A stretch of 64,000 nt of DNA from Polycladidibacter hongkongensis (GTDB lineage: Bacteria > Pseudomonadota > Alphaproteobacteria > Rhizobiales > Stappiaceae), in NCBI RefSeq assembly GCF_001561995.1, contig NZ_LLWC01000024.1:1-64000 (forward strand), written 5' to 3'. The notes under the pieces are model-generated. The model was not told the origin of the DNA. It saw only the letters and a list, made by a program, of their open reading frames with translations, and searched no databases. How positions within the stretch are numbered: the stretch's first letter is position 1; the number at the start of each line of letters is the position of its first letter. The position numbers were made by a program, and so were the translations under genes. Of the stretch, positions 1 through 6,601 are shown in pieces.

Positions 1-2
1 AG

Positions 3-1892
3 GTGCACAACGATTTTGCAGGGACGCCGCGCGTTGAGAATAACGGCCCGGGCCGCTACACCATGCAGGATATCGGCGAGCTGGCCTCGCTGCTCTATCG
101 CCAGCTGGATGCGCTGGCTTTGGCGCAATCGCGTCAACGCTTGGCAGACCGCGAGCCACCGGCAAGATACGGCATATTTGCCGATGCGCATGTGGATGAC
201 CGGTTTCGTGATGCGGGGGCAGTGCAGACACTGGCCTCCTCTGGCGGCGTCTTGGCGCTGGCACTGACAACAACCGTGCATAATCTGGCGCTGCAAACGG
301 TAGCGACATTGCCCTACGAATTGGAACCAATTGTCGAGCAGCCCCTTAAAAACGACTGCGTGAAAATCAACCGCTTTGCCAATTTCGAGCCCGATCCGGC
401 AGAGATCGAGGTTACCCCTGCCAGCGATTTCTGGGTGGATGTGCGCGAGGAATGGGCCAGCCAGCGCACCCGCACCATTCGCGGCGGCGGCCCGCGCACA
501 GTGAGCAGCGTGGAGCAACTGGGCGCCCGCGAGGAACCTGCCAGCTTCATCCGCGCGCAAACGCTGGCAATTGAGCTCACCCGCATGGCCGCAGGCGAAC
601 GGCTGCAAAAACTTGAATTTGACGGCGTGGACATGACGCCCGCAGGCGCGCATGTGGCTGATGAGGACGGCGCTTTGCAGATCGCCCTGCAAATACCGGC
701 GCTCACATTCCCCGTAGGAGAAAAACTGGTGCGGGTAACGGGGATGGCCGGATCATGGGCCGAGGCGAGCTTTACCGCACGCGGGCGCACCTTGGTGCAG
801 ATGCGCCGGCGCGTGGTCACACGGTTTGAGCAGTTGCCACGGCGGGTGCGCCGGCGGCGCAATGATCCTCGCGGCCAGATCGTTATCCTGCCAGATCAGG
901 GCCGCCATCTGGGAGCGTTCTGGGCGGAGTTCTGCGCCATTGGCGACAAAACAAAGCCGGTGGTGTGCGAGCTGCGCGCTGTGGGCGGTGATGGCGACGT
1001 GCTGGATGAGGTATTGGCGCAAACGCAGGTGGATATGAGCACTGTGAGCACAGGTAACTGGACACAGTTTGTATTTGCCGATCTGCCCTATCTACCGCGT
1101 GACCGGCGCTATGCGCTGTGCCTGCTCACCGGCGATAACGAGCACGCCATATCGCGCGCTATTGTGGGCAATGCGGTGGATTTTAACGACCAGATCCGCG
1201 TCACCAAAAACGCCTATGCATTGGGGAATGAGGTGGAGAGCTCTACCGGCTCCAGCTGGAACCATTTGCACGATAGTGACTTAAAATTTGCCTTGCATGC
1301 GCCGCGCTTTACCCAGCTGGAAACGCGCCTATCACTTGGCGTGGTGGAGCTAACCGCTTGCTCGGACCTGCTCATTCGCGCCGCTGTGGAGCTGCCCGAG
1401 GCGGGCTGCGCGGTACATTTTGAGGTGGAGCGCGCCAGCGGTGAACTGCTGGTGCTCGAGGCCGATACGCCGCTGCAGCTGGACGCGTTTTTAGATGAGC
1501 ATGTGGAGGTGTTTGCGGTGCTCAAAGGCACGGCCACCGCATCGCCAGTGCTCATGCCCGGTGTGCAGCTGGTTGCAAGCCAGCTCGCCAGCAGCGGCCA
1601 GTATGTCAGCCGCGCGTTTAAAGTAGGCGGTGCGGATAGTCTGCCCGTGCGCGTGGATGCGCGCCTGCCAGCCGGGGCTACCGCCACCATATCGGTGCGC
1701 GATAAATCGGGCGGCTGGGTAGAGCTGGCGCAGGGTAGTGCCGAACCGCTGGACCTGCCGGGCTGGCAGGATGTTCGTTTTAGCGCGGACCTCTCCGGCC
1801 AATTGGGGCAAATGAGTGCGGTAAAAATCGAGCTGACAGGCACACCGGCGGCGCGGCCTTACATTGCCGCCACCCGCGCCGCTGCGATTTAG
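3..1892 (+). CDS. DUF4815-type phage tail-associated protein, 5' end cut by the window
   Basis: The frame is open from the window edge, so the GTG at position 3 need not be the true start. Early residues read RQRLADREPPARYGIF and, later, VEQPLKNDCVKINRFANF. I recognise this pattern from DUF4815 proteins of alphaproteobacterial phages and prophages, which lie next to tail-fibre genes and are probably part of the baseplate or fibre complex. The C-terminal half (about residues 400-629) looks beta-rich and repetitive, as in fibre or adhesin segments. It is followed 15 bases later by the tail-fibre gene, so the two are probably cotranscribed. The biochemical role of the family is unknown. Confidence 0.72.
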   Translation: MHNDFAGTPRVENNGPGRYTMQDIGELASLLYRQLDALALAQSRQRLADREPPARYGIFADAHVDDRFRDAGAVQTLASSGGVLALALTTTVHNLALQTVATLPYELEPIVEQPLKNDCVKINRFANFEPDPAEIEVTPASDFWVDVREEWASQRTRTIRGGGPRTVSSVEQLGAREEPASFIRAQTLAIELTRMAAGERLQKLEFDGVDMTPAGAHVADEDGALQIALQIPALTFPVGEKLVRVTGMAGSWAEASFTARGRTLVQMRRRVVTRFEQLPRRVRRRRNDPRGQIVILPDQGRHLGAFWAEFCAIGDKTKPVVCELRAVGGDGDVLDEVLAQTQVDMSTVSTGNWTQFVFADLPYLPRDRRYALCLLTGDNEHAISRAIVGNAVDFNDQIRVTKNAYALGNEVESSTGSSWNHLHDSDLKFALHAPRFTQLETRLSLGVVELTACSDLLIRAAVELPEAGCAVHFEVERASGELLVLEADTPLQLDAFLDEHVEVFAVLKGTATASPVLMPGVQLVASQLASSGQYVSRAFKVGGADSLPVRVDARLPAGATATISVRDKSGGWVELAQGSAEPLDLPGWQDVRFSADLSGQLGQMSAVKIELTGTPAARPYIAATRAAAI

Positions 1893-1907
1893 GAAAGATG
1901 AGCGATC

Positions 1908-2867
1908 ATGGCAAAAACCGACAATCTCGGCCTCGATCTGATCGATGGCACCACTAAAAACGTTGCCGAGGAATGGAAGAAATTCAACAGCAACAGCCAA
2001 AAACTGGATGGCGCGGTGGCGCAGGTAAAATCGGAGCTGACGGGCAAAGCGGCGGCCGACCATGGCCACCAGATCGAGGAGGTGCAGGGGCTGGCGCTGG
2101 AACTGGCCAAAAAAGCCCCGGCCAATCACGGCCATAAACTGGACCAGTTGAGCGATGTTGAGGCGCAGGCCGCGCCCATCGGGGCGGTGCTGGTGAAGCG
2201 CCCCTCCGGCTGGCAGCCACTGCCCGGCGCGGCAGAGGAAATCGCCAAGGTCAAGGATAAGGCAGATGCAGCCACCACAGCCACCGCTCTCCAGCAGGTA
2301 GAGGCAGATGTACAAACCGCGCTAGAGACGAAGGCGGATAAGGCGGAGGTTGCTGGCTTAAAAACCTATGTAGGAATAGAAGAAAAAATCATTACAAAGT
2401 CGGGTCCATTCCCACTACCTCAAAACGCTTTCGGTCCGTTGAGTATCGAAGTTGTTGGCGGCGGTGGAACTAGGATCAGTGGAGAACCCTATACCGGCTC
2501 TGGCGGGTATTCCAAAAAAATACTGTCTCCAATCCCGATTGGGCTTATTTTGGATTGCGAAGTGGGGCGCTCCTCTCGGCCTACTGGGGGGACAACATCA
2601 GTGACGGCGGTTGGCGTGAGTATGCACGCTACGGGTGGCGGCGAGCGCAAGAATCAAGGGTTGGGTGGCGGTGGAGATGTAAACCTTGGCGGCGGTTATG
2701 GCAACTTCCCTCCGGGGGAATATATTCAAACCAAACGCGCCGCCGTATGGCTCGTGCATGGCATGGGTGCGTGGGCGGGGGGTGGTGTTGAAGCAAATGG
2801 GCAGAACGGTGCAATCCGTCTCAGGTATCTAGTCAATAAGCCGTATAATGATGCAATCACCTTGTGA
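1908..2867 (+). CDS. Phage tail fibre protein with glycine-rich C-terminus
   Basis: The protein has 319 residues. The N-terminal half (about 1-150) is helical and rich in Ala, Lys and Glu with repeating NHGHKLDQL/DHGHQIEEV-like units, as in trimeric fibre shafts. The C-terminal half (about 165-319) is rich in Gly and Ser (GGGGTRISG, GGGERKNQGLGGGGD) and resembles the glycine-rich domain at the tips of tail fibres, which forms polyglycine sandwich structures that touch the receptor. An AGGAAAG stretch 12-18 bases upstream could serve as ribosome-binding site. Host-range specificity probably lies in the glycine-rich tip. Family membership is inferred from composition and position. Confidence 0.65.
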   Translation: MAKTDNLGLDLIDGTTKNVAEEWKKFNSNSQKLDGAVAQVKSELTGKAAADHGHQIEEVQGLALELAKKAPANHGHKLDQLSDVEAQAAPIGAVLVKRPSGWQPLPGAAEEIAKVKDKADAATTATALQQVEADVQTALETKADKAEVAGLKTYVGIEEKIITKSGPFPLPQNAFGPLSIEVVGGGGTRISGEPYTGSGGYSKKILSPIPIGLILDCEVGRSSRPTGGTTSVTAVGVSMHATGGGERKNQGLGGGGDVNLGGGYGNFPPGEYIQTKRAAVWLVHGMGAWAGGGVEANGQNGAIRLRYLVNKPYNDAITL

Positions 2868-2873
2868 GGTCAC

Positions 2874-3290
2874 ATGACAGCAACCTTCAAAATATTGTCT
2901 ACGAAAAATGTGATTGTTGGCCGCGCTACCCCTGAGTTTGAAAACTGGCTCACCGGCAAATACGGCGCGGATGGCTGGGAACGGGTTCCAGATCCAGAAC
3001 CAGAGCCCCCAACCCGCCCCGAGATTATCACCCAGATTAAAGCCGAAGCGCATCGCCGGATTATCGCGTTTTGTCCTGAGTGGAGGCAGCGCAACCTGAC
3101 AGCTCGCGGCACCGAGTTTGCGCTCAAACTCTCACAGGGCGGCACTCTCACTGCGGCAGAGCTGGCAGAGGTCGAGGCTGGGCAGGCGATCTGGGACCAC
3201 ATCACCGCTATCCGCAATGCATCGGATGTAATCGAGGCCATGGAGCCACTGCCTGATGACATAACCGCCGCTGAGTTGTGGCCTGACTAA
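2874..3290 (+). CDS. Tail-fibre-assembly-like protein
   Basis: This 138-residue protein directly follows the fibre gene, where P2- and Mu-like phages carry a fibre-assembly chaperone. The N-terminal part contains an FENWLTGKYGADGWERV segment, then a proline/glutamate linker (DPEPEPPTRPE, about residues 40-50). A helical C-terminal part follows with RRIIAFCPEWRQRNLTARG, which resembles the helical segment often seen in small phage proteins downstream of fibres. I do not recognise a named domain with certainty. Its role as a chaperone for the fibre rests mainly on position and size. Confidence 0.45.
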   Translation: MTATFKILSTKNVIVGRATPEFENWLTGKYGADGWERVPDPEPEPPTRPEIITQIKAEAHRRIIAFCPEWRQRNLTARGTEFALKLSQGGTLTAAELAEVEAGQAIWDHITAIRNASDVIEAMEPLPDDITAAELWPD

Positions 3291-3325
3291 ACTCAATACA
3301 CAGACCTTAATAAGGAGAGGCGTAA

Positions 3326-3550
3326 ATGGACAATCAACACCGTAAAATCAAAGGTTATCGTGAGCTTTCTCAAGATGAAATTGACTTGATGAATGAAATC
3401 AAGATCAAAGGGAAAGAACTTGGCGAATTGACAGAAAAACTATTCAGCTCAGATGCAATAGATAAGCGTTGGTTGGCGATTGGCACTACGAACCTACAGC
3501 AAGGGTTGATGGCGCTAACCCGCTCAGTTGCAAAGCCAGACTTCTTTTAA
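3326..3550 (+). CDS. acb2: Acb2/Tad1-type cyclic-nucleotide sponge (anti-CBASS/anti-Thoeris)
   Basis: This 74-residue protein starts HRKIKGYRELSQDEIDLMNE and ends with RWLAIGTTNLQQGLMALTRS followed by AKPDFF. These are the hallmark blocks of the Acb2/Tad1 hairpin family. Characterised members bind and sequester the signal nucleotides of CBASS (Acb2) or Thoeris (Tad1) and so blind the host defence. The two families share the fold, and I cannot tell which nucleotide this one binds. A strong site (TAAGGAGAGG) precedes the ATG. The gene lies alone between the fibre module and the sheath gene, with a long hairpin and a terminator behind it, so it is probably expressed with the fibre genes. It belongs to the non-structural cargo of the prophage. 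Confidence 0.83.
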   Translation: MDNQHRKIKGYRELSQDEIDLMNEIKIKGKELGELTEKLFSSDAIDKRWLAIGTTNLQQGLMALTRSVAKPDFF

Positions 3551-3599
3551 GATCGGCCTTATGTCTGAAACTAGGAAGGTTTTGAACATAAGGCAGATC
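3551..3599 (+). other. Long stem-loop directly after the acb2 stop codon
   Basis: An 8-bp perfect stem (CCTTATGT at 3557-3564 with ACATAAGG at 3586-3593) is extended by GATC at 3551-3554 pairing with GATC at 3596-3599 across a 2-base mismatch. The loop is 21 bases. No T-run follows, so it is not a classical terminator. It could protect the 3' end of the acb2 message or be a protein-binding site. Confidence 0.5.
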
Positions 3600-3626
3600 T
3601 TATACTCAGTTTCGATGATAACCACC

Positions 3627-3650
3627 ACCCGCCCATTGAGGCGGGTTTCT
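3627..3650 (+). terminator. Terminator-like hairpin before the sheath gene
   Basis: ACCCGCC (3627-3633) pairs with GGCGGGT (3640-3646) over a 6-base loop and is followed by TTCTT. It would separate transcription of the fibre/acb2 genes from the sheath gene that starts at 3667. Confidence 0.55.
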
Positions 3651-3666
3651 TATTGGAGACACGCAC

Positions 3667-4899
3667 ATGAGCAAGCCCGCGATCGGCATGCAATTCTCGT
3701 CGCCCAAAGATCAGTCGTTTCCGGTCACCAAGGGCGATCTAAGCAAAGTTCTGGTAATCGATACCAGTGAAGACGCATCAGAAAGCGAATTCAAGCTGGA
3801 TACGCCGGTTCGTTTTTCATCCTCTGACACTGAGGCAACGGATGCGTTAGGCACAGGGCTCCTAATGAGCCATATGCGCGGAATTCAGGACCAACTAACC
3901 GGCCTCAATTCCTCAGCTGATGTCACTGTTGTGCGCACTAAAAAAGACGCCGACGCAGCAAAAACAGCGGCGTCCATCAAGGGAGTTATTGATGGTATTG
4001 ACCAAATTCCATCAGCTGTAAACGCAACGCCGGGCGTTGTTGTTGCAGGCTCCACGGCCTACCGCGCCGATGACACAACCGCCAGTCCGGTAGTTGCAGC
4101 GCTCGAAGCCAACCTTGGGAAAATCCTCGCTGTTGCGCCAGTTGATGTGGACCCGACCACAAAGGAAAAGTCCATATCAGCACGTGAGAAAATGACCTCT
4201 GGTCGCGTGTTTCCTATCGGGGTTGCAGCTCGTGTTTATGAGGGTGAGAATATCGTTACCCGCGGCATGGCGGCCCGCGTTGCTGGCCTCATGGTGCGCA
4301 CCGATAACCAGCATTTCGGCATGCCATTTCAACCAATCTGCAACCGCCCAATTTATGGGTTAGCAGGGCTCAACCGTACAATTCCGTTTAACTTTCTAGA
4401 TGGGGGCAGCGAAGGACAGCAGATGCTAGAGGCGGACGTCTCGATCATTGCTGAGGGCGAAACTGGCGTTTATGGGTCGGTTGCTGATGGCGGTTACCGC
4501 TTTATTGGTACGGACATGGCTGGGGCCGAGGGTCATTGGAAACAGCTCCACCAAGTGCGCGGCACGGACTATATCAAAACCCAGTTGATCAAGATTACCC
4601 GCGAGCGCTTGGGGCCAAAAATCAGCCGCGGGCTTGTAGAGGCTTGGTTGCAGGACATCACCTACATGCTGCGTGACTTGAAAGCCGGAGGTTACATTCT
4701 AGGCTATACCCCAGCGGAGAAAATGTTCACAGCGGATAAAAACAGCCCTGAAAACATTCGCTTGGGCGAGTTGAATATTGAAGTGGGCCAAGAAGAGGCG
4801 AGCAGCTTTAAGCTCGCAAACATCGAGATGCAGCCCTACCGGCCAGCTGTAAAAGCGCTGGTTCAGGACATCATCAACGGGTTGAACACAACCGTCTAA
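3667..4899 (+). CDS. Phage tail sheath protein (P2 FI-like)
   Basis: The length of 410 residues is normal for P2-type sheath proteins. The C-terminal block with HWKQLHQVRGTDYIKTQL and VEAWLQDITYMLRDLKAGGYILGY is the conserved sheath C-terminal domain, which builds the inner layer around the tube. The region around residues 80-200 (VVAGSTAYRADD) matches the sheath core. The protein polymerises around the tail tube and contracts to drive the tube into the host. The ATG has GGAG 8 bases upstream. The tube gene follows 27 bases downstream, as in P2. Confidence 0.9.
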   Translation: MSKPAIGMQFSSPKDQSFPVTKGDLSKVLVIDTSEDASESEFKLDTPVRFSSSDTEATDALGTGLLMSHMRGIQDQLTGLNSSADVTVVRTKKDADAAKTAASIKGVIDGIDQIPSAVNATPGVVVAGSTAYRADDTTASPVVAALEANLGKILAVAPVDVDPTTKEKSISAREKMTSGRVFPIGVAARVYEGENIVTRGMAARVAGLMVRTDNQHFGMPFQPICNRPIYGLAGLNRTIPFNFLDGGSEGQQMLEADVSIIAEGETGVYGSVADGGYRFIGTDMAGAEGHWKQLHQVRGTDYIKTQLIKITRERLGPKISRGLVEAWLQDITYMLRDLKAGGYILGYTPAEKMFTADKNSPENIRLGELNIEVGQEEASSFKLANIEMQPYRPAVKALVQDIINGLNTTV

Positions 4900-4926
4900 T
4901 CCCCCTGATTTCAGGAGCATACTACC

Positions 4927-5436
4927 ATGCAACAGCCGCTAAATATCGTGGGTGATATTGACCTGCGCCGCAAAGACGCACCGGAGATTTCCCGTGCCAA
5001 CATCCTGACCAAGCTGCACATTCCCAGCCCTAAATTCAAAACGGTTAGCCATGCGCCGGGAGGTGGGCGCGGCAGCGTTGATTTTATCATGCCCCGACTG
5101 GAGGCTCTTGAGCCTAAGGCAGAGATCAAGGGGGAGGACCCTGATCTGCGCAAAATGTTTGGCGAGCCGACGGCATGGACTTTCGCAGCTTCCATGCGCG
5201 TTTTCCCTGAAAACCGCTGGGTCTCCTATCGCGGCGAAATATATGGGGCAATCGCTGAATTTGAAGGCGATGAAATGACCGGGGAGGAGCTGGCGGGCTT
5301 TAACCTAGTGTTCAAAGAGGTGTCCCGCCTTGTCGTGCAGCGAGATGATGAAGAGCTGTTTTACTGGGACTATTGGGAGCGTGAGTTGCGCCCCAGCTCA
5401 ATGGCGCAGGCATCCAAACGCGCCCTTGGTATTTAA
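4927..5436 (+). CDS. Phage major tail tube protein (P2 FII-like)
   Basis: A 169-residue protein directly behind the sheath gene, the position and size of the P2 FII tube protein. It contains an APGGGRGSVDFIMPRLEALE segment and ends in a region (VSRLVVQRDDEELFYWDYW) like the C-terminus of tube proteins. Hexamers of this protein stack to form the inner tube through which DNA passes. A site with AGGAG lies 9 bases before the ATG. A hairpin with T-run follows the stop codon, so sheath and tube form their own highly expressed transcription unit. Confidence 0.88.
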   Translation: MQQPLNIVGDIDLRRKDAPEISRANILTKLHIPSPKFKTVSHAPGGGRGSVDFIMPRLEALEPKAEIKGEDPDLRKMFGEPTAWTFAASMRVFPENRWVSYRGEIYGAIAEFEGDEMTGEELAGFNLVFKEVSRLVVQRDDEELFYWDYWERELRPSSMAQASKRALGI

Positions 5437-5453
5437 ACAATTCTGACCAACTT

Positions 5454-5487
5454 AAGACCCTTAAGGCATTTGCCTTGGGGCTTTTTT
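5454..5487 (+). terminator. Terminator after the tail tube gene
   Basis: AAGGCA and TGCCTT pair around a TT loop. The stem is extended by GU/GC pairs and followed by TTTTTT. It sits between the tube gene and gpE, so the abundant sheath and tube proteins can be made at a higher level than the assembly genes. Confidence 0.6.
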
Positions 5488-5498
5488 ATAGGTGCTGC

Positions 5499-5789
5499 AT
5501 GACAGAAACAACAGGTGTTACAGTTAAACTTGATTATCCAGTTACCCATGATGGCCGCGAGATTAACGAGCTTTCGTTCCGCCGGATGCGGGCAAAGGAT
5601 GCTTTAATCGCCGAGGCCGAGACGAGTGAAGTTAAGGCAGGGTATCTGCTCTTTGCTAATCTGGCGGGTGTTGACGTGGCAGTTGTCGAAGAGCTGGACA
5701 TGGAGGATTTTGTAAAGGTTGGCGAGGCAGTAGCGCCGCTGCTGGGAAAGTCGGGGCTCGATCTCATGAAAGCAAAAGCGGAGGGGTAG
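5499..5789 (+). CDS. Phage tail assembly chaperone (P2 gpE-like)
   Basis: An in-frame ATG at 5475 overlaps the preceding terminator, so the start at 5499 (MTETTGVTV) is preferred, giving 96 residues. P2 E and related proteins begin with a similar strand-rich segment, here VKLDYPVTHDGREINELSFRRM. The position between tube and tape measure is that of gpE, which coats the tape measure during tail assembly. Its last codons GGG TAG overlap the frame of the E' extension, so this protein is probably made both alone and as a fusion. Confidence 0.78.
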   Translation: MTETTGVTVKLDYPVTHDGREINELSFRRMRAKDALIAEAETSEVKAGYLLFANLAGVDVAVVEELDMEDFVKVGEAVAPLLGKSGLDLMKAKAEG

Positions 5790-5917
5790 CTTGGCGCTGC
5801 CTCATTGCGCAGTCCGCAAGGGAACTCAACACACCGATTGATCAGGTGGAGGAGTGGGAGATCGATAAGCTGATATCATACTCCCGCTCCCTGAAAAGCT
5901 TGCGGCCTAATCGATAA
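5783..5917 (+). CDS. gpE' C-terminal extension, reached by -1 frameshift
   Basis: In the -1 frame relative to gpE, an open stretch of 44 codons runs from the GGGG run at 5783-5786 to TAA at 5915-5917. It encodes VAWRCLIAQSARELN, then PIDQVEEWEIDKLISYS. The pattern (WR, small helix, then EEWEIDKL) matches small GpE-family tail proteins, which in P2-like phages are made only as gpE+E' by ribosomal -1 frameshifting. No good start codon or binding site exists for separate translation. The likely slip is on GGG with the gpE stop TAG in the ribosomal A site. The end overlaps the convergent minus-strand gene by 11 bases. Confidence 0.68.
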   Translation, partial: GVAWRCLIAQSARELNTPIDQVEEWEIDKLISYSRSLKSLRPNR

Positions 5918-6233
5918 AACCTGCCGCTTTGGCTGAGCGGCGGGCCTGCATGCAGTGGGCTGCTTTTTGAGAGGCTCCCATGTCGCGGAGATTGTATTTC
6001 GTGCCTTCGATCATCATATCTAACGACCCCATGAAGCTCATGTCATCAGCGGGAATCTTGGCCTCAATCCAGCTTTCAATTGCCGCTTGATCAAGCGTTA
6101 GGTCACAAATGTCCTCCGAGGCAATAAGCCCTCCCAGTTCTGTCGCAAGCTGCATTGATACCAGATCGTTAAATGCAAATGCAGGAGCAGAGAGTAAGCC
6201 GCCTGCAACTGCTATTACCGCTAGATGCCTCAT
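5907..6233 (-). CDS. Small secreted protein of unknown function, prophage cargo
   Basis: The start at 6233 (MRHLAVIAVAGGLLSAPAFA) gives 108 residues with a clear Sec signal peptide cut after AFA. The mature protein of about 88 residues has two cysteines (in EDICDLT and AAHCMQA), which could form a disulfide bond in the periplasm. The start codon overlaps the stop of the upstream membrane protein as ATGA (6230-6233), so the pair is translationally coupled. It reads against all tail genes around it, the mark of a cargo (moron) gene transcribed in the lysogen. I recognise no family. A periplasmic role at the lysogen surface is inference. Confidence 0.6.
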   Translation of the reverse strand: MRHLAVIAVAGGLLSAPAFAFNDLVSMQLATELGGLIASEDICDLTLDQAAIESWIEAKIPADDMSFMGSLDMMIEGTKYNLRDMGASQKAAHCMQARRSAKAAGFID

Positions 6234-6532
6234 TGCACGACCTCCTCGGTAATGACTTTCTTGCCTCTGGTAAAAAGTACAAAGAGACCAAGGATAATAT
6301 CGCCGAGAACCCAAAAGGTCAGCAGCATTCCGCTGCCAATTGTGCCGCCAATGGCAAGGCCTGCCGACTCAGCGTCGCTCTGAATGGATGAACTCATCTC
6401 TCCTAATTCCGCCCAGTAGGCGACAAGCCATATTAGCATTAAGGCATTGAAGATTATGAAAAGCCACTTGAATATTTGACCAAAAAATCCCCGCTGCCGC
6501 TTTTCTATTCTAACTGTCCTCGTCATTCGCAA
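6230..6532 (-). CDS. Small two-span membrane protein of unknown function, prophage cargo
   Basis: The 100 residues begin with a basic stretch (RTVRIEKRQRG). A first membrane span follows at about residues 18-41 (FKWLFIIFNALMLIWLVAYW), then a polar loop and a second span at about 60-86 (IGGTIGSGMLLTFWVLGDII). The tail is basic and then acidic. I have seen proteins of this pattern in phage and alphaproteobacterial genomes as uncharacterised proteins. It is the first gene of a two-gene unit on the strand opposite to the tail genes, between gpE and tape measure. The promoter should lie in 6533-6601, an AT-rich stretch with GAATTC repeats at 6557-6572. Confidence 0.6.
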   Translation of the reverse strand: MRMTRTVRIEKRQRGFFGQIFKWLFIIFNALMLIWLVAYWAELGEMSSSIQSDAESAGLAIGGTIGSGMLLTFWVLGDIILGLFVLFTRGKKVITEEVVQ

Positions 6533-6601
6533 TACCTCGTTTAAGTAAATGCAGATTGAATTCTTCTGAATTCATGTAGAAACGAACGAAAGAAGTTAAT
6601 C

